A stretch of 64,000 nucleotides of DNA, taken from the NCBI GenBank assembly GCA_963790965.1, contig CAWBQO010000005.1:1-64000 (forward strand). Direction: 5' to 3'. This document shows, one piece after another, positions 7,614 through 15,995 of the stretch. Made by a program: the position numbers and the translations under genes. The notes under the pieces are model-generated. The model was not told the DNA's origin. It made no database searches and saw only the letters and a program-made list of their open reading frames with translations. The stretch's first letter is position 1, and each line of letters starts with the position of its first letter. Source of the stretch: CAWBQO01 sp963790965 (GTDB taxonomy: Bacteria; Bacteroidota; Rhodothermia; Rhodothermales; DASSAV01).

Positions 7614-8441
7614 TTATTTCTTGTTGCGGCTGCGGACGATGTACTTGCTGGACGCCTTCTTGTGCTTGCGCGTCTTGTATCCCTTGGCGGGAACGCCTGA
7701 AGGCGAGCGCGGATGTCCACCGGAGGCCTTTCCTTCACCACCACCCATCGGGTGATCGACCGGGTTCATGGCAACGCCACGAACGCTCGGGCGGATGCCG
7801 CGCCAGCGGTTGCGGCCGGCCTTGCCCTGGTCGATGTTCATGTGGTCCGGGTTGCTCGTCGTGCCGATCGTCGCCATGCAGCTTACCGGCACCATGCGCG
7901 TCTCTCCCGAGGGGAGGCGAAGCGTGGCGTACTTACCTTCGCGAGCCGTAAGCTGCGCGTAGGTGCCCGCCGAACGCGCCAGCTGCGCACCCTTGCCGGG
8001 CCGCATCTCAATGGCGTGTACGAACGTACCGATCGGGATATTGCTCAGCGGCAGGCAGTTGCCGGCTTCGGGCGGTGCCGTGGGGCCGTTGAGCAGCGTC
8101 ATTCCCACCTTCACCTCGTTCGGGGCGATGATGTAGCGCTTGTCTCCGTCGAGGTAGACGAGCAGCGCAATGCGGGCCGACCGGTTCGGGTCGTACTCGA
8201 TTGCCGCAACGCGCGCCGGCACGTCGAGCTTGTTGCGCTTGAAGTCGATGATGCGGTACCGGCGCTTGTGACCGCCGCCCTGGTGGCGGGTCGTGACGCG
8301 GCCGTTGTTGTTGCGTCCGCCCTTGCGGGTAACCGGCGCAAGCAGATTGCGCTCCGGCTCCTTCTTGGTAATGGTTTCGAACGCGGAGACCGAGCGCTGG
8401 CGCTGGCCGGGGGTCACCGGGTTCAATCGTCTGAGTGCCAT
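7614..8441 (-). CDS. rplB: 50S ribosomal protein uL2
   Basis: Large-subunit protein required for peptidyl-transferase activity and subunit association. The 275-aa product carries the C-terminal signature (GVAMNPVDHPMGGGEGKASGGHPRSPSGVPAKGYKTRK), including the conserved His of the NPVDHP motif (H near residue 232). The N-terminus MALRRLNPVTPGQRQRS is standard. It follows rplW after a 96-nt spacer. Confidence 0.98.
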   Translation of the reverse strand: MALRRLNPVTPGQRQRSVSAFETITKKEPERNLLAPVTRKGGRNNNGRVTTRHQGGGHKRRYRIIDFKRNKLDVPARVAAIEYDPNRSARIALLVYLDGDKRYIIAPNEVKVGMTLLNGPTAPPEAGNCLPLSNIPIGTFVHAIEMRPGKGAQLARSAGTYAQLTAREGKYATLRLPSGETRMVPVSCMATIGTTSNPDHMNIDQGKAGRNRWRGIRPSVRGVAMNPVDHPMGGGEGKASGGHPRSPSGVPAKGYKTRKHKKASSKYIVRSRNKK

Positions 8442-8537
8442 CTTCTATGCAGTCTTGGGCATACCTGCCGTCGGCCTTCCCGCCGGCTTTGCGCCCGATC
8501 TATTCGGATAGGATCAATGCTCTTTCGAGCCGGTCTT

Positions 8538-8837
8538 TTATACGCTCTCGAAGAAGTCAATGGCCGGGCTTTCCGGCATGAGCGTCACGATCGCTTTCTT
8601 AAAAGAGGCCGTGTTGCCCTCGGCGAGGCCCTTGCGGGTGAACTGCCGGCGGCGCTTGCCGCGGACTACCATCGTCCGCACTTCCTTGATCTTGATGTCG
8701 GGATAGCGCCGGGCAATGGCCTTTTCGATCTCGATCTTGTTCGCTGTCTTTTCCACGACGAAGGCGTAGTGGCCATGCTCCATCTGCTCGGTCATCTTTT
8801 CCGTAACGAGCGGCCGGATGAGAATCTTTCGTTTCAT
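8538..8837 (-). CDS. rplW: 50S ribosomal protein uL23
   Basis: Exit-tunnel rim protein and main docking site for trigger factor and SRP. The 99-aa product has ILIRPLVTEKMTEQMEHGHYAFVVEKTANKIEIEKAIARRYPDIKIKEVRTMVVRGKRRR, a full uL23 pattern. Trigger factor itself is encoded at 60-61.5 kb in this window. Confidence 0.97.
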   Translation of the reverse strand: MKRKILIRPLVTEKMTEQMEHGHYAFVVEKTANKIEIEKAIARRYPDIKIKEVRTMVVRGKRRRQFTRKGLAEGNTASFKKAIVTLMPESPAIDFFESV

Positions 8838-8872
8838 GATTGCGCGTTTGTCTGTCGCTCTCGCGGAATAGT

Positions 8873-9538
8873 TTACTGGGCGTCGACCGCGGTGGATTCT
8901 TCCGTCTCGCCGTCTCCGAGAACCGCCGAGAGTACCGGCAGAGCGGATTCGAGCAGCACCACCACCTGCGCGCTCATCACGTCGAGCGTCGACGCGCTTG
9001 CGGCGTCGCGGACGGTGAGCCGGGGAATGTTGCGCCCGGACTTGAAGACCACCTCTTGCGCCACGTCGGTCAGCAGGAGCACCTTCGTATTCCCGAGGCC
9101 AATGGTCTTGAGCAGAGACGCGACCTGGCGGGTGCTCGGTGCCGAAAGCTCGATGCCTTCGAGAACCCGGATGTTGTCCGAGAGAACCTTATGCGAGAAG
9201 GCGCTCCGCCGCGCGAGCCGCTTCGTCTTCTTATTGAGACTGTTGTTGTACGAGCGCGGCCGCGGCCCGAAGATCGTACCGCCGGTGCGACGGATCGGGC
9301 TTTTGGCGCTACCTGCGCGCGCGCCACCGGTGCCTTTCTGCCGGTAGAGCTTGCGCGTGCTGCCCGCAACCTCGCCGCGATCCTTCGCCTTGTGCGTGCC
9401 CTGGCGCGCGTTGGCCTGAATCGCCTTTACGTCCAGCCAGATGGCGTGGTCGTTCGGGATGATGCCGAAAACAGAGGGGTCGAGCGATACGGAGCGTCCC
9501 GCTTCGGTGCCGTCCTGCCGGTATACCTTGGCTTCCAT
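8873..9538 (-). CDS. rplD: 50S ribosomal protein uL4
   Basis: Large-subunit protein with a tunnel-lining loop. In E. coli it also represses the S10 operon. The 221-aa product has the expected signature (RQGTHKAKDRGEVAGSTRKLYRQKGTGGARAGSAKSPIRRTGGTIFGPRPRSY). Order rplC-rplD-rplW is normal. Confidence 0.97.
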   Translation of the reverse strand: MEAKVYRQDGTEAGRSVSLDPSVFGIIPNDHAIWLDVKAIQANARQGTHKAKDRGEVAGSTRKLYRQKGTGGARAGSAKSPIRRTGGTIFGPRPRSYNNSLNKKTKRLARRSAFSHKVLSDNIRVLEGIELSAPSTRQVASLLKTIGLGNTKVLLLTDVAQEVVFKSGRNIPRLTVRDAASASTLDVMSAQVVVLLESALPVLSAVLGDGETEESTAVDAQ

Positions 9539-9598
9539 AGTCTATCTATCGGAAAAAAACCTTTCGCAAAAATACGTGGAGATGAGCCGAGCCTTGGC

Positions 9599-10231
9599 TT
9601 ACGCCGTCTTCCTCTTGTGCAGTTCGACGTAGCCGTTCTTCGGACCCGGAACCGCGCCCTTGATGAGAATGAGACCCTGCTCTTCCATGATGCGCACGAC
9701 CTGCAGGTTCTTGACCTTCACGCGGTCGCCGCCCATCCGGCCGGCCATGCGCATGCCCTTGAACACGCGCGAAGGATATGAAGAGGCACCGATCGAACCC
9801 GGCGCGCGGCCGCGGTTGTGCTGGCCGTGCGTCCTCATGCCGACGCCGCTGAAGCCGTGCCGGCGCACAACGCCCTGAAACCCTTTGCCCTTCGAGATGC
9901 CGACCACGTCGATCAGCTCGCCCTCGGCAAAGAAGTCGCTCGCCGTTACCTCGCCGCCAAGCTTGGCGTCAACGGAGTAGTTGCGAAACTCCTTCACTTT
10001 GCGCTTTGGCTCCGTGTTGGCTGCTTTGAAGTGGCCCTGAAGCGCCTTGCTGGTCCGCTTGACCTTGCGCTCGCCGAGTCCGACTTGAACGGCGTTGTAG
10101 CCGTCGCTCTCCACCGTCTTGACCTGCGTAACGACGTTCACGCCCGTCTCGATGACGGTGCAGATAACGTTGTTACCGGCCGGGTTGAATATGCTCGTCA
10201 TGCCGAGCTTCTTTCCTATAATTCCGCTCAT
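9599..10231 (-). CDS. rplC: 50S ribosomal protein uL3
   Basis: Early assembly protein near the peptidyl-transferase centre. The 210-aa product has the N-terminal SGIIGKKLGMTSIF and the long-loop signature (GFQGVVRRHGFSGVGMRTHGQHNRGRAPGSIGASSYPSRVFKGMRMAGRMGGDRV). The conserved Gln (GMRTHGQ context) methylated in many bacteria is present. Unusually, the gene before it is a lipoprotein gene rather than rpsJ. Confidence 0.97.
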   Translation of the reverse strand: MSGIIGKKLGMTSIFNPAGNNVICTVIETGVNVVTQVKTVESDGYNAVQVGLGERKVKRTSKALQGHFKAANTEPKRKVKEFRNYSVDAKLGGEVTASDFFAEGELIDVVGISKGKGFQGVVRRHGFSGVGMRTHGQHNRGRAPGSIGASSYPSRVFKGMRMAGRMGGDRVKVKNLQVVRIMEEQGLILIKGAVPGPKNGYVELHKRKTA

Positions 10232-10300
10232 TGTAATCCTGATGTTGACCCCGCCGCGCGGAGCCGGATTATGTTAAGCGCCTCCAAATAAAAGGCCACT

Positions 10301-10768
10301 CTACTGTCGCTTAAAAGCTAACTCCACGTCGTTCTCGAAATTGCTCCCGAGCATCGCGTTGATGAGCGCCGGTTTGGCTTGCGCCAGCAGCCGGTCATCT
10401 CCGTCGAAGTTGTATGTCAAGGCATAAGGCACCGTTTGCCCTTCTACCTCCGCCCGGAAGATCAACGTCTTCATAAGCGGCTCTACGTTGTAGACCCCCT
10501 TGAGCACCTCTGATGGCGTTCCGGTAAGGCCTTGCCGAACGATGAACGAGAAGGATCTCGAGGCTTCCATTCGCACGCGCACCAGCAAAATGCTGAGATA
10601 TGGCGTGAGGTCCTCGTCTCCGGCATCGGCACCCGTCAGCAGCCACTCGCCCTGCATCCGCTCCGCATCCGTCGGCTCGTCCTTCGCGGAGTCGCAACCG
10701 GCAAGGGAGAGCACCGCCGAGAGGCAGAGCAGACCCGTGAGAAGCAGATAAGGCGCGCGGTGCGTCAT
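10301..10768 (-). CDS. Small lipoprotein of unknown function inside the S10 operon
   Basis: The 155-aa product begins with an N-terminal hydrophobic stretch ending in a lipobox (SLAGC, Cys about residue 25), so it should be exported and lipidated. The mature part starts DSAKDEPTDAERMQGEWLLTG and continues with alternating beta-like segments, reminiscent of lipocalin-like small lipoproteins, but I do not recognise a family. The ATG at 10768 begins 2 nt after the rpsJ TGA (10771-10773), so it is probably translationally coupled to rpsJ. A TTG at 10774 is a less likely start. It is 69 nt upstream of rplC and reads intact. A membrane-bound lipoprotein here is not part of the standard S10 operon. 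Confidence 0.85.
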   Translation of the reverse strand: MTHRAPYLLLTGLLCLSAVLSLAGCDSAKDEPTDAERMQGEWLLTGADAGDEDLTPYLSILLVRVRMEASRSFSFIVRQGLTGTPSEVLKGVYNVEPLMKTLIFRAEVEGQTVPYALTYNFDGDDRLLAQAKPALINAMLGSNFENDVELAFKRQ

Positions 10769-10770
10769 CG

Positions 10771-11078
10771 TCAAACCTTGATTTCTACGTCGACGCCGCT
10801 CGGAAGCTCGAGCTTCATCAGCGCGTCAACGGTCTTGCTGCTCGTGGACAAGATGTCGATGAGCCGCTTATGCGAGCGCGTCTCGAACTGCTCGCGGCTC
10901 TTCTTGTCTACGTGCGGACTGCGAAGCACGGTGTAGATCACCTTCTTCGTCGGCAGCGGGATGGGCCGCTGACCACCGCCCCGGTCGACTTGACCGTGCG
11001 GATGATCTTTTCCGCGCTCTTGTCGATCAGGCTGTGGTCGTACGACTTCAGCTTGATGCGAATCTTTTGGCTTGCCAT
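10771..11078 (-). CDS. rpsJ: 30S ribosomal protein uS10 (one-base frame break in this sequence)
   Basis: Translation from the ATG at 11078 gives MASQKIRIKLKSYDHSLIDKSAEKIIRTVKSTGAVVSGP. The frame then breaks, and a second frame continues IPLPTKKVIYTVLRSPHVDKKSREQFETRSHKRLIDI to the stop at 10771, ending KLELPSGVDVEIKV. Together they make a complete 102-aa uS10 if one G is restored in the plus-strand GGG run at 10963-10965. uS10 is essential and forms NusE in antitermination, so a true null is implausible. A sequencing or assembly deletion is the simplest explanation. Confidence 0.93.
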
Positions 11079-11105
11079 TTTTTTCTATTTAGAAACGTCG
11101 AACGA

Positions 11106-11135
11106 CGAGTGCCGGGCGGTTTGACCCGGCACTCG
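11106..11135 (-). terminator. Hairpin between tuf and rpsJ
   Basis: A perfect 11-bp inverted repeat (11106-11116 with 11125-11135, 8-nt loop) starts 16 nt after the tuf stop and ends 28 nt before rpsJ. The downstream minus-strand sequence lacks a clean U run, so it may act as a partial terminator or processing site between the str and S10 parts. Confidence 0.5.
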
Positions 11136-11151
11136 CCCTTCAGCAATCGAC

Positions 11152-12344
11152 TTAGTCGAGGATCTTCGACACGACGCCCGCACCCACGGTGCGGCCGCCT
11201 TCGCGGATGGCGAAGCGGAGGCCTTCCTCCATCGCCACCGGCTGGATGAGCTTCACGTTAAGCGCGATGTTGTCTCCCGGCATGACCATCTCCACGCCCT
11301 CGCGGCAGCTCGATGTCTCCCGTCACGTCCGTCGTACGGAAGTAGAACTGCGGGCGGTAACCCTTGAAGAACGGCGTGTGACGGCCGCCTTCTTCCTTGC
11401 TCAAAACGTACACCTCGCACTCGAACTCCTTGTGCGGCTTGACCGAGTTCGGCTTGCAGACCACCATCCCGCGCTCGACCTCTTCCTTGTCGATGCCGCG
11501 AAGCAGCAGGCCCACGTTGTCGCCCGCCTGACCCTGATCGAGCAGCTTGCGGAACATCTCGACGCCCGGTCACGACCGAGGTCTGCTTCGTCTCCTGCAT
11601 GCCGATGATCTCGACCTGCTCGCTGACCTTGACGATCCCGCGCTCGATACGGCCCGTCACGACCGTGCCGCGGCCCGTGATCGAGAACACGTCCTCGATC
11701 GGCATCAGGAACGGCTTCTCCATGTCGCGCTCCGGCGTCGGAATGTAGGAGTCCACGGCGTCCATCAGCTCCATGATCTTCTGCTCCCACTTCTCGTCGC
11801 CGTTGAGCGCCAGGAGCGCCGAGCCCTGGATCACCGGAATGTCGTCGCCCGGGAACTCGTAGACCGACAGCAGCTCGCGAACCTCCATCTCGACAAGCTC
11901 CAGAAGCTCCGGGTCGTCGACGAGGTCCACCTTGTTCATGAACACGACCAGGTAAGGCACGCCCACCTGGCGGGCCAGCAGGATGTGCTCGCGCGTCTGC
12001 GGCATCGGGCCGTCGGTGGCGGCGACCACAAGGATCGCGCCGTCCATCTGGGCCGCGCCCGTGACCATGTTCTTCACGTAGTCCGCGTGCCCGGGGCAGT
12101 CGACGTGCGCGTAGTGGCGCTTGCTCGTCTCATACTCGACGTGCGCCGTGGCAATCGTGATGCCGCGCTCGCGCTCTTCAGGCGCGTTGTCGATCGAGTC
12201 GAACGAGCGGAAGCTGTTGCCCGAGACGTGCTTGGCCAGCACGTTCGTGATTGCTGCCGTGAGCGTCGTCTTGCCGTGGTCGACGTGGCCGATGGTGCCC
12301 ACGTTCACGTGCGGCTTGCTCCTCTGATAGGTTTCCTTTGCCAT
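11152..12344 (-). CDS. tuf: Elongation factor Tu (two one-base frame breaks in this sequence)
   Basis: GTPase that brings aminoacyl-tRNA to the ribosome. The start at 12344 gives MAKETYQRSKPHVNVGTIGHVDHGKTTLTAAIT, with G1 GHVDHGKT, G3 DCPGHADY and the NKVD motif all present. The frame breaks after TSVVTG, where plus-strand CCC at 11564-11566 has one extra base. It breaks again after GDIELP near 11301-11305, also one extra base. With both removed, the gene encodes exactly 396 aa and ends AIREGGRTVGAGVVSKILD at the TAA at 11152. Both breaks, like the one in rpsJ, lie in G/C-rich runs, so sequence error is likely. Confidence 0.94.
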
Positions 12345-12417
12345 GATAAGGTCCTGGGTGGTCTGATCCTGTAAGTTTGCTGTGGGAGGATTGCGGCTCC
12401 GGGCCGCAACCATTTGC

Positions 12418-14514
12418 TCAGGCAGTGGCTCCGGTCGAAGTGGAGACGATCTCCTCGGCGATGGATTTCGGAACCTCTTCGTAGTGGTCGAACTGCATCG
12501 AATAGAGCGCGCGGCCCTGCGTGATCGAACGCATATCCGTCGAGTATCCGAACATCTCCGAAAGCGGGACCTGCGCCTTGATAACCTGCGCATTCGAGCG
12601 CTGCCCCATGTTCTGGATGCGCCCGCGCCGGCTGTTCAAGTCGCCGATCACGTCCCCCATGTACTCCTCGGGAGTCGTGACCTCGACGCTCATGATCGGC
12701 TCCATGATTACCGGCTTCGCCCGGCGCGCCGCTTCGCGGAACGCCATGCGGCCCGCAATCTCAAACGAGAGCTGATCGGAGTCGACGTTGTGGAACTTGC
12801 CGTCATAAAGCCGCGCCTTGATGCCTTCGATCGGGTAACCGGCGAGCGGACCCTGGTCGAGCGCGCTCTTGATTCCCTTCTCAACCGAAGGAATATACTC
12901 GCGCGGGATGGACCCGCCTACAATCGCGTTCTCGAACTCGAACCCGACGCCGGTTTCGTTCGGACCAATCTCGACGTACACCTCGGCGAACTGGCCGCGA
13001 CCGCCGGACTGCTTCTTGTGCGTATAGTGCTCGTCGATGGTCGAGCGAATCGCCTCGCGGTACGCAACCTGCGGCTTACCGACGTTCGCTTCGACCTTGA
13101 ACTCGCGCCGCAACCGGTCTACGATGATCTCCAGGTGCAACTCGCCCATGCCGGCGATGATCGTCTGCCCGGTCTCTTCATCCGTATTGACCTTAAAGGT
13201 CGGGTCCTCTTCGGCCAGCTTTCCGAGGCCGGTTCCAAGCTTGTCGCTGTCCGCCTTGGTCTTCGGCTCGATGGCGATACGGATAACCGGATCGGGGAAG
13301 TCCATGCTTTCGAGCTGGATCGGATGATCCGGGTCGCACAGCGTGTCTCCCGTCTTCACATCCTTCAGCCCGACCGCAGCGGCAATGTCTCCGGCGCGAA
13401 CGATCTCCACATCCTCGCGCGTGTTGGCGTGCATGAAAAGGATACGTCCCACGCGCTCTTTTCGCTCAGAGCTGGCATTGAGCACCTGGCTTCCTTTCTC
13501 AAGCGAACCGCTGTAGACGCGGAAGAACGTGAGCCGCCCGACGAACGGGTCGGTCATGATCTTGAACGCCACGGCCGCGAACGGCTCCGCGGCATCAGGC
13601 TTGCGCGTCTGCTCCGTTTCGGTACGCGGAATGATTCCCGTGACCGGCGGCACATCGAGCGGGCTTGGCAGGTAGTCGATCACGCCGTCCAGCAAACGCT
13701 GCACGCCCTTGTTCTTGAAAGACGATCCGCAGAAAACCGGTGTAATGTCGATCTCAAGGGTAGCCTTGCGTACCGTTTCGCGGATCTGCTCGGCGGAAAT
13801 CTCCTCGCCCTCGAGGTAGCTCATGAGCAGCTCGTCATTGTGCTCGGCTACGGCTTCGAGGAGATTGATGCGCCAATGTCGGGCAAATCCTTCTAAATCG
13901 TGAGGAATCGGGATTTCGTCGAACGTCGCGCCCTGCGTTTCGTCGTGCCAGATGATGGCCTTGTTTGTCACGAGGTCGATGATGCCGCGGAACATGTCGC
14001 CCTCGCCGATGGGCACCTGAACCGGCACCGCATTGGCGCCGAGGCGCTCCTTCATCATCTCGACCACGTTCGCGAAGTCCGCGCCCGTGCGGTCCATCTT
14101 GTTGACGAACGCCACGCGCGGGACGTGGTACTTGTTCATCTGCCGCCAGACCGTCTCGGACTGCGGCTCGACACCGCCGACGGCGCAGAAGAGCGCAACG
14201 GCACCGTCCAGCACGCGCAGAGAACGCTCGACTTCAACGGTGAAGTCAACGTGGCCGGGCGTGTCAATGATATTGATGCGATGGTCTTTCCAGAAGCAAG
14301 TCGTCGCAGCGCTCGTGATCGTGATACCGCGCTCCTTCTCCTGCTCCATCCAGTCCATCGTGGCACCACCCTCATGCACCTCGCCCATCCGGTGGAGCTT
14401 GCCCGTATAGTACAGGATGCGCTCCGTCGTAGTGGTCTTGCCCGCATCGATGTGGGCCGAGATGCCGATGTTTCTCGTCGTAAAGAGAGAGTGTGCTGTT
14501 CCGTTTGAACTCAT
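12418..14514 (-). CDS. fusA: Elongation factor G
   Basis: Translocase GTPase. The ATG at 14514 gives MSSNGTAHSLFTTRNIGISAHIDAGKTTTTERILYYTG; the longer open frame upstream runs into rpsG and is not used. The 698-aa product has G1 AHIDAGKT, switch motif RGITITSAAT, G3 DTPGHVDF and G4 NKMDRTGA, then domains II-V ending with the SMQFDHYEEVPKSIAEEIV region. Length matches canonical EF-G1. It lies between rpsG and tuf, the classical str order. Confidence 0.97.
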   Translation of the reverse strand: MSSNGTAHSLFTTRNIGISAHIDAGKTTTTERILYYTGKLHRMGEVHEGGATMDWMEQEKERGITITSAATTCFWKDHRINIIDTPGHVDFTVEVERSLRVLDGAVALFCAVGGVEPQSETVWRQMNKYHVPRVAFVNKMDRTGADFANVVEMMKERLGANAVPVQVPIGEGDMFRGIIDLVTNKAIIWHDETQGATFDEIPIPHDLEGFARHWRINLLEAVAEHNDELLMSYLEGEEISAEQIRETVRKATLEIDITPVFCGSSFKNKGVQRLLDGVIDYLPSPLDVPPVTGIIPRTETEQTRKPDAAEPFAAVAFKIMTDPFVGRLTFFRVYSGSLEKGSQVLNASSERKERVGRILFMHANTREDVEIVRAGDIAAAVGLKDVKTGDTLCDPDHPIQLESMDFPDPVIRIAIEPKTKADSDKLGTGLGKLAEEDPTFKVNTDEETGQTIIAGMGELHLEIIVDRLRREFKVEANVGKPQVAYREAIRSTIDEHYTHKKQSGGRGQFAEVYVEIGPNETGVGFEFENAIVGGSIPREYIPSVEKGIKSALDQGPLAGYPIEGIKARLYDGKFHNVDSDQLSFEIAGRMAFREAARRAKPVIMEPIMSVEVTTPEEYMGDVIGDLNSRRGRIQNMGQRSNAQVIKAQVPLSEMFGYSTDMRSITQGRALYSMQFDHYEEVPKSIAEEIVSTSTGATA

Positions 14515-14614
14515 AGGAGATATCGTTGTCGTGGCGGCTTCTAATATGCCATCGCCGCCGCGGCTTGCTGAGAGTATATAATGCCGGACTATTACTGGTC
14601 GTCGATCCGCCGGA

Positions 14615-15082
14615 TTAGAAGCGGAAATGGGAGAACGCTTTGTTCGCTTCGGCCATGCGGTGCGTGTCGTCCTTCTTGCGAACCGCGCCGCCTTCGCCGC
14701 GCGCGGCGCCGATAAGCTCGTTGGCGAGGCGCATGGCCATGCTCTTGTCGTTGCGCTGCCGGGCGTACGTGATGATCCAGCGAAACGCGAGCGCGACGCG
14801 CCGGTCCGGCCGAACCTCGATAGGGACCTGGTAGGTCGCACCGCCTACGCGGCGGCTCCGCACTTCAACGAGCGGGGCGACGTTGTTGACCGCCTTCTTG
14901 AATATTTCGACGCCCTGTTCCTCAGTGCGCTCTTCGATAAGGTCAAACGCGCTGTAAACGATGCGCTGCGCCGTATTCTTCTTACCGCTATCCATCACAG
15001 AGTTGACGAAGCGGGAGACGAGCTGGTCGCTGTAGAGAGGATCGGGAGCTACGGGCCGCCGTTCTGCTTTTTTTCTACGCAT
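14615..15082 (-). CDS. rpsG: 30S ribosomal protein uS7
   Basis: Head-assembly protein binding the 3' major domain of 16S rRNA; in E. coli it represses the str operon. The 155-aa product begins MRRKKAERRPVAPDPLYSDQLVSRFVNSVMDSGKK and contains VEVRSRRVGGATYQVPIEVRPDRRVALAFRWII, the uS7 signature. The 152-nt spacer upstream towards rpsL is strongly structured. Confidence 0.97.
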   Translation of the reverse strand: MRRKKAERRPVAPDPLYSDQLVSRFVNSVMDSGKKNTAQRIVYSAFDLIEERTEEQGVEIFKKAVNNVAPLVEVRSRRVGGATYQVPIEVRPDRRVALAFRWIITYARQRNDKSMAMRLANELIGAARGEGGAVRKKDDTHRMAEANKAFSHFRF

Positions 15083-15111
15083 AGCTGGGTCTTTGTCAGT
15101 GATCAGCAGTC

Positions 15112-15230
15112 TTGCCTACCGGCTGCCCTGCGGCGGCCCGGCTTCTGAAGACTGCCGGCCAAAAACCGGAGTCCGGAATACCGCCCGAAGGCGGACTGAA
15201 TGAGAGCGATGCCGGCCGAGGCCGGCATCG
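15112..15230 (-). promoter_or_regulatory. Structured rpsL-rpsG intercistronic region
   Basis: The spacer after rpsL holds a near-perfect palindrome (15207-15217 with 15220-15230). Next comes a CCGCC-TTCG-GGCGG hairpin on the RNA strand (about 15179-15193) and further CCGG-rich inverted segments. In E. coli this spacer is the binding site of uS7, which represses the operon. Position and structure suggest an analogous element, but I cannot show binding. Confidence 0.4.
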
Positions 15231-15234
15231 ACGT

Positions 15235-15609
15235 TTATTTCTTGGGCCGCTTGGTGCCGTACTTCGAACGGGCCTGGCGGCGATCCTGCACGCCGGCCGT
15301 GTCGAGCGCACCGCGCACAATGTGATACTTGACGCCCGGAAGATCCTTCACGCGGCCGCCACGCACGAGCACGATCGAGTGCTCCTGCAGGTTGTGACCC
15401 TCGCCGGGAATGTAGGCAATGACCTCGACCTGGTTCGTCAAGCGCACCTTGGCTACCTTGCGCAACGCGGAGTTCGGCTTTTTCGGCGTGGTGGTATACA
15501 CGCGCGTGCAAACGCCGCGACGCTGCGGGCAGGACGAGAGCGCCGGCGACTTCGTTGTCTTTACCTTCGAGCTGCGTCCCTTGCGTACGAGCTGTTGAAT
15601 CGTTGGCAC
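15235..15609 (-). CDS. rpsL: 30S ribosomal protein uS12
   Basis: Decoding-centre protein and first gene of the ribosomal block. The 124-aa product begins MPTIQQLVRKGR and has SCPQRRGVCTRVYTTTPKKPNSALRKVAKV and RGGRVKDLPGVKYHIVRG. The lysines in KKPNS and GRVKDLPG, where streptomycin-resistance changes arise, are wild type. A promoter and GC-rich leader lie upstream. Confidence 0.98.
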   Translation of the reverse strand: MPTIQQLVRKGRSSKVKTTKSPALSSCPQRRGVCTRVYTTTPKKPNSALRKVAKVRLTNQVEVIAYIPGEGHNLQEHSIVLVRGGRVKDLPGVKYHIVRGALDTAGVQDRRQARSKYGTKRPKK

Positions 15610-15658
15610 AGTAAACCCTGTTTGTCAGCTAAAATCTGGGAGCGACCAGCCGCTGCTG

Positions 15659-15676
15659 CGCTGCCCCCGGGCAGCA
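15659..15676 (-). promoter_or_regulatory. GC-rich leader hairpin upstream of rpsL
   Basis: GCTGCC and GGCAGC pair around a 4-6 nt GC loop in the presumed 5' leader of the ribosomal operon, between the promoter at 15702-15731 and rpsL. There is no adjoining U run, so I read it as leader structure rather than a terminator. Confidence 0.35.
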
Positions 15677-15701
15677 CCCGCGCGTTGCGGTCGAGCTTTG
15701 C

Positions 15702-15731
15702 AATATAAGTACCAGAGCGGCACAAGTTCAA
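15702..15731 (-). promoter_or_regulatory. Probable promoter of the str-S10-spc block
   Basis: On the minus strand TTGAAC (15726-15731) is followed by an 18-nt spacer and TATATT (15702-15707). It lies about 95 nt upstream of rpsL in the only sizeable non-coding gap before the block. A perfect TTGACA at 15739-15744 is also present but is too far from the TATATT box. Confidence 0.5.
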
Positions 15732-15739
15732 CTATTTGT

Positions 15740-15995
15740 GTCAAGAAATGGTGCGGTTGCACCTCAGCACGCCGGAAAATGCTGAATTGCTCCCGGAGTG
15801 GTGCGCGCTGATATAGATCAACATATCATTCGCGCGCCCGAAGCACCGCCGTGGCCCTTGAGGCAAGACCGATGCTGCCGGTTGCGGAACGCCGCGCTGC
15901 TCTGGCGCGCGGGACGGGGCGTGGTCGAACTTGCGCTCGCGAAAGAGGCGCGGCTGGCCCCAAAAGTACCGACGCGCCGCCCCCTCTCGCGCTCT
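15740..15995. other. Non-coding gap between ftsH and the rpsL promoter
   Basis: No convincing gene is present here; the open frames are GC-rich shadows. The only structure is an interrupted inverted repeat, GCGCGC-TGATAT (15803-15814) pairing with ATATCA-(3 nt)-GCGCGC (15823-15837). It could form the transcript end of ftsH, though without a U run. Confidence 0.5.

Noticed and set aside
12382..13896. 504-codon plus-strand frame opposite fusA
   Set aside because: Antisense shadow of a highly conserved gene.
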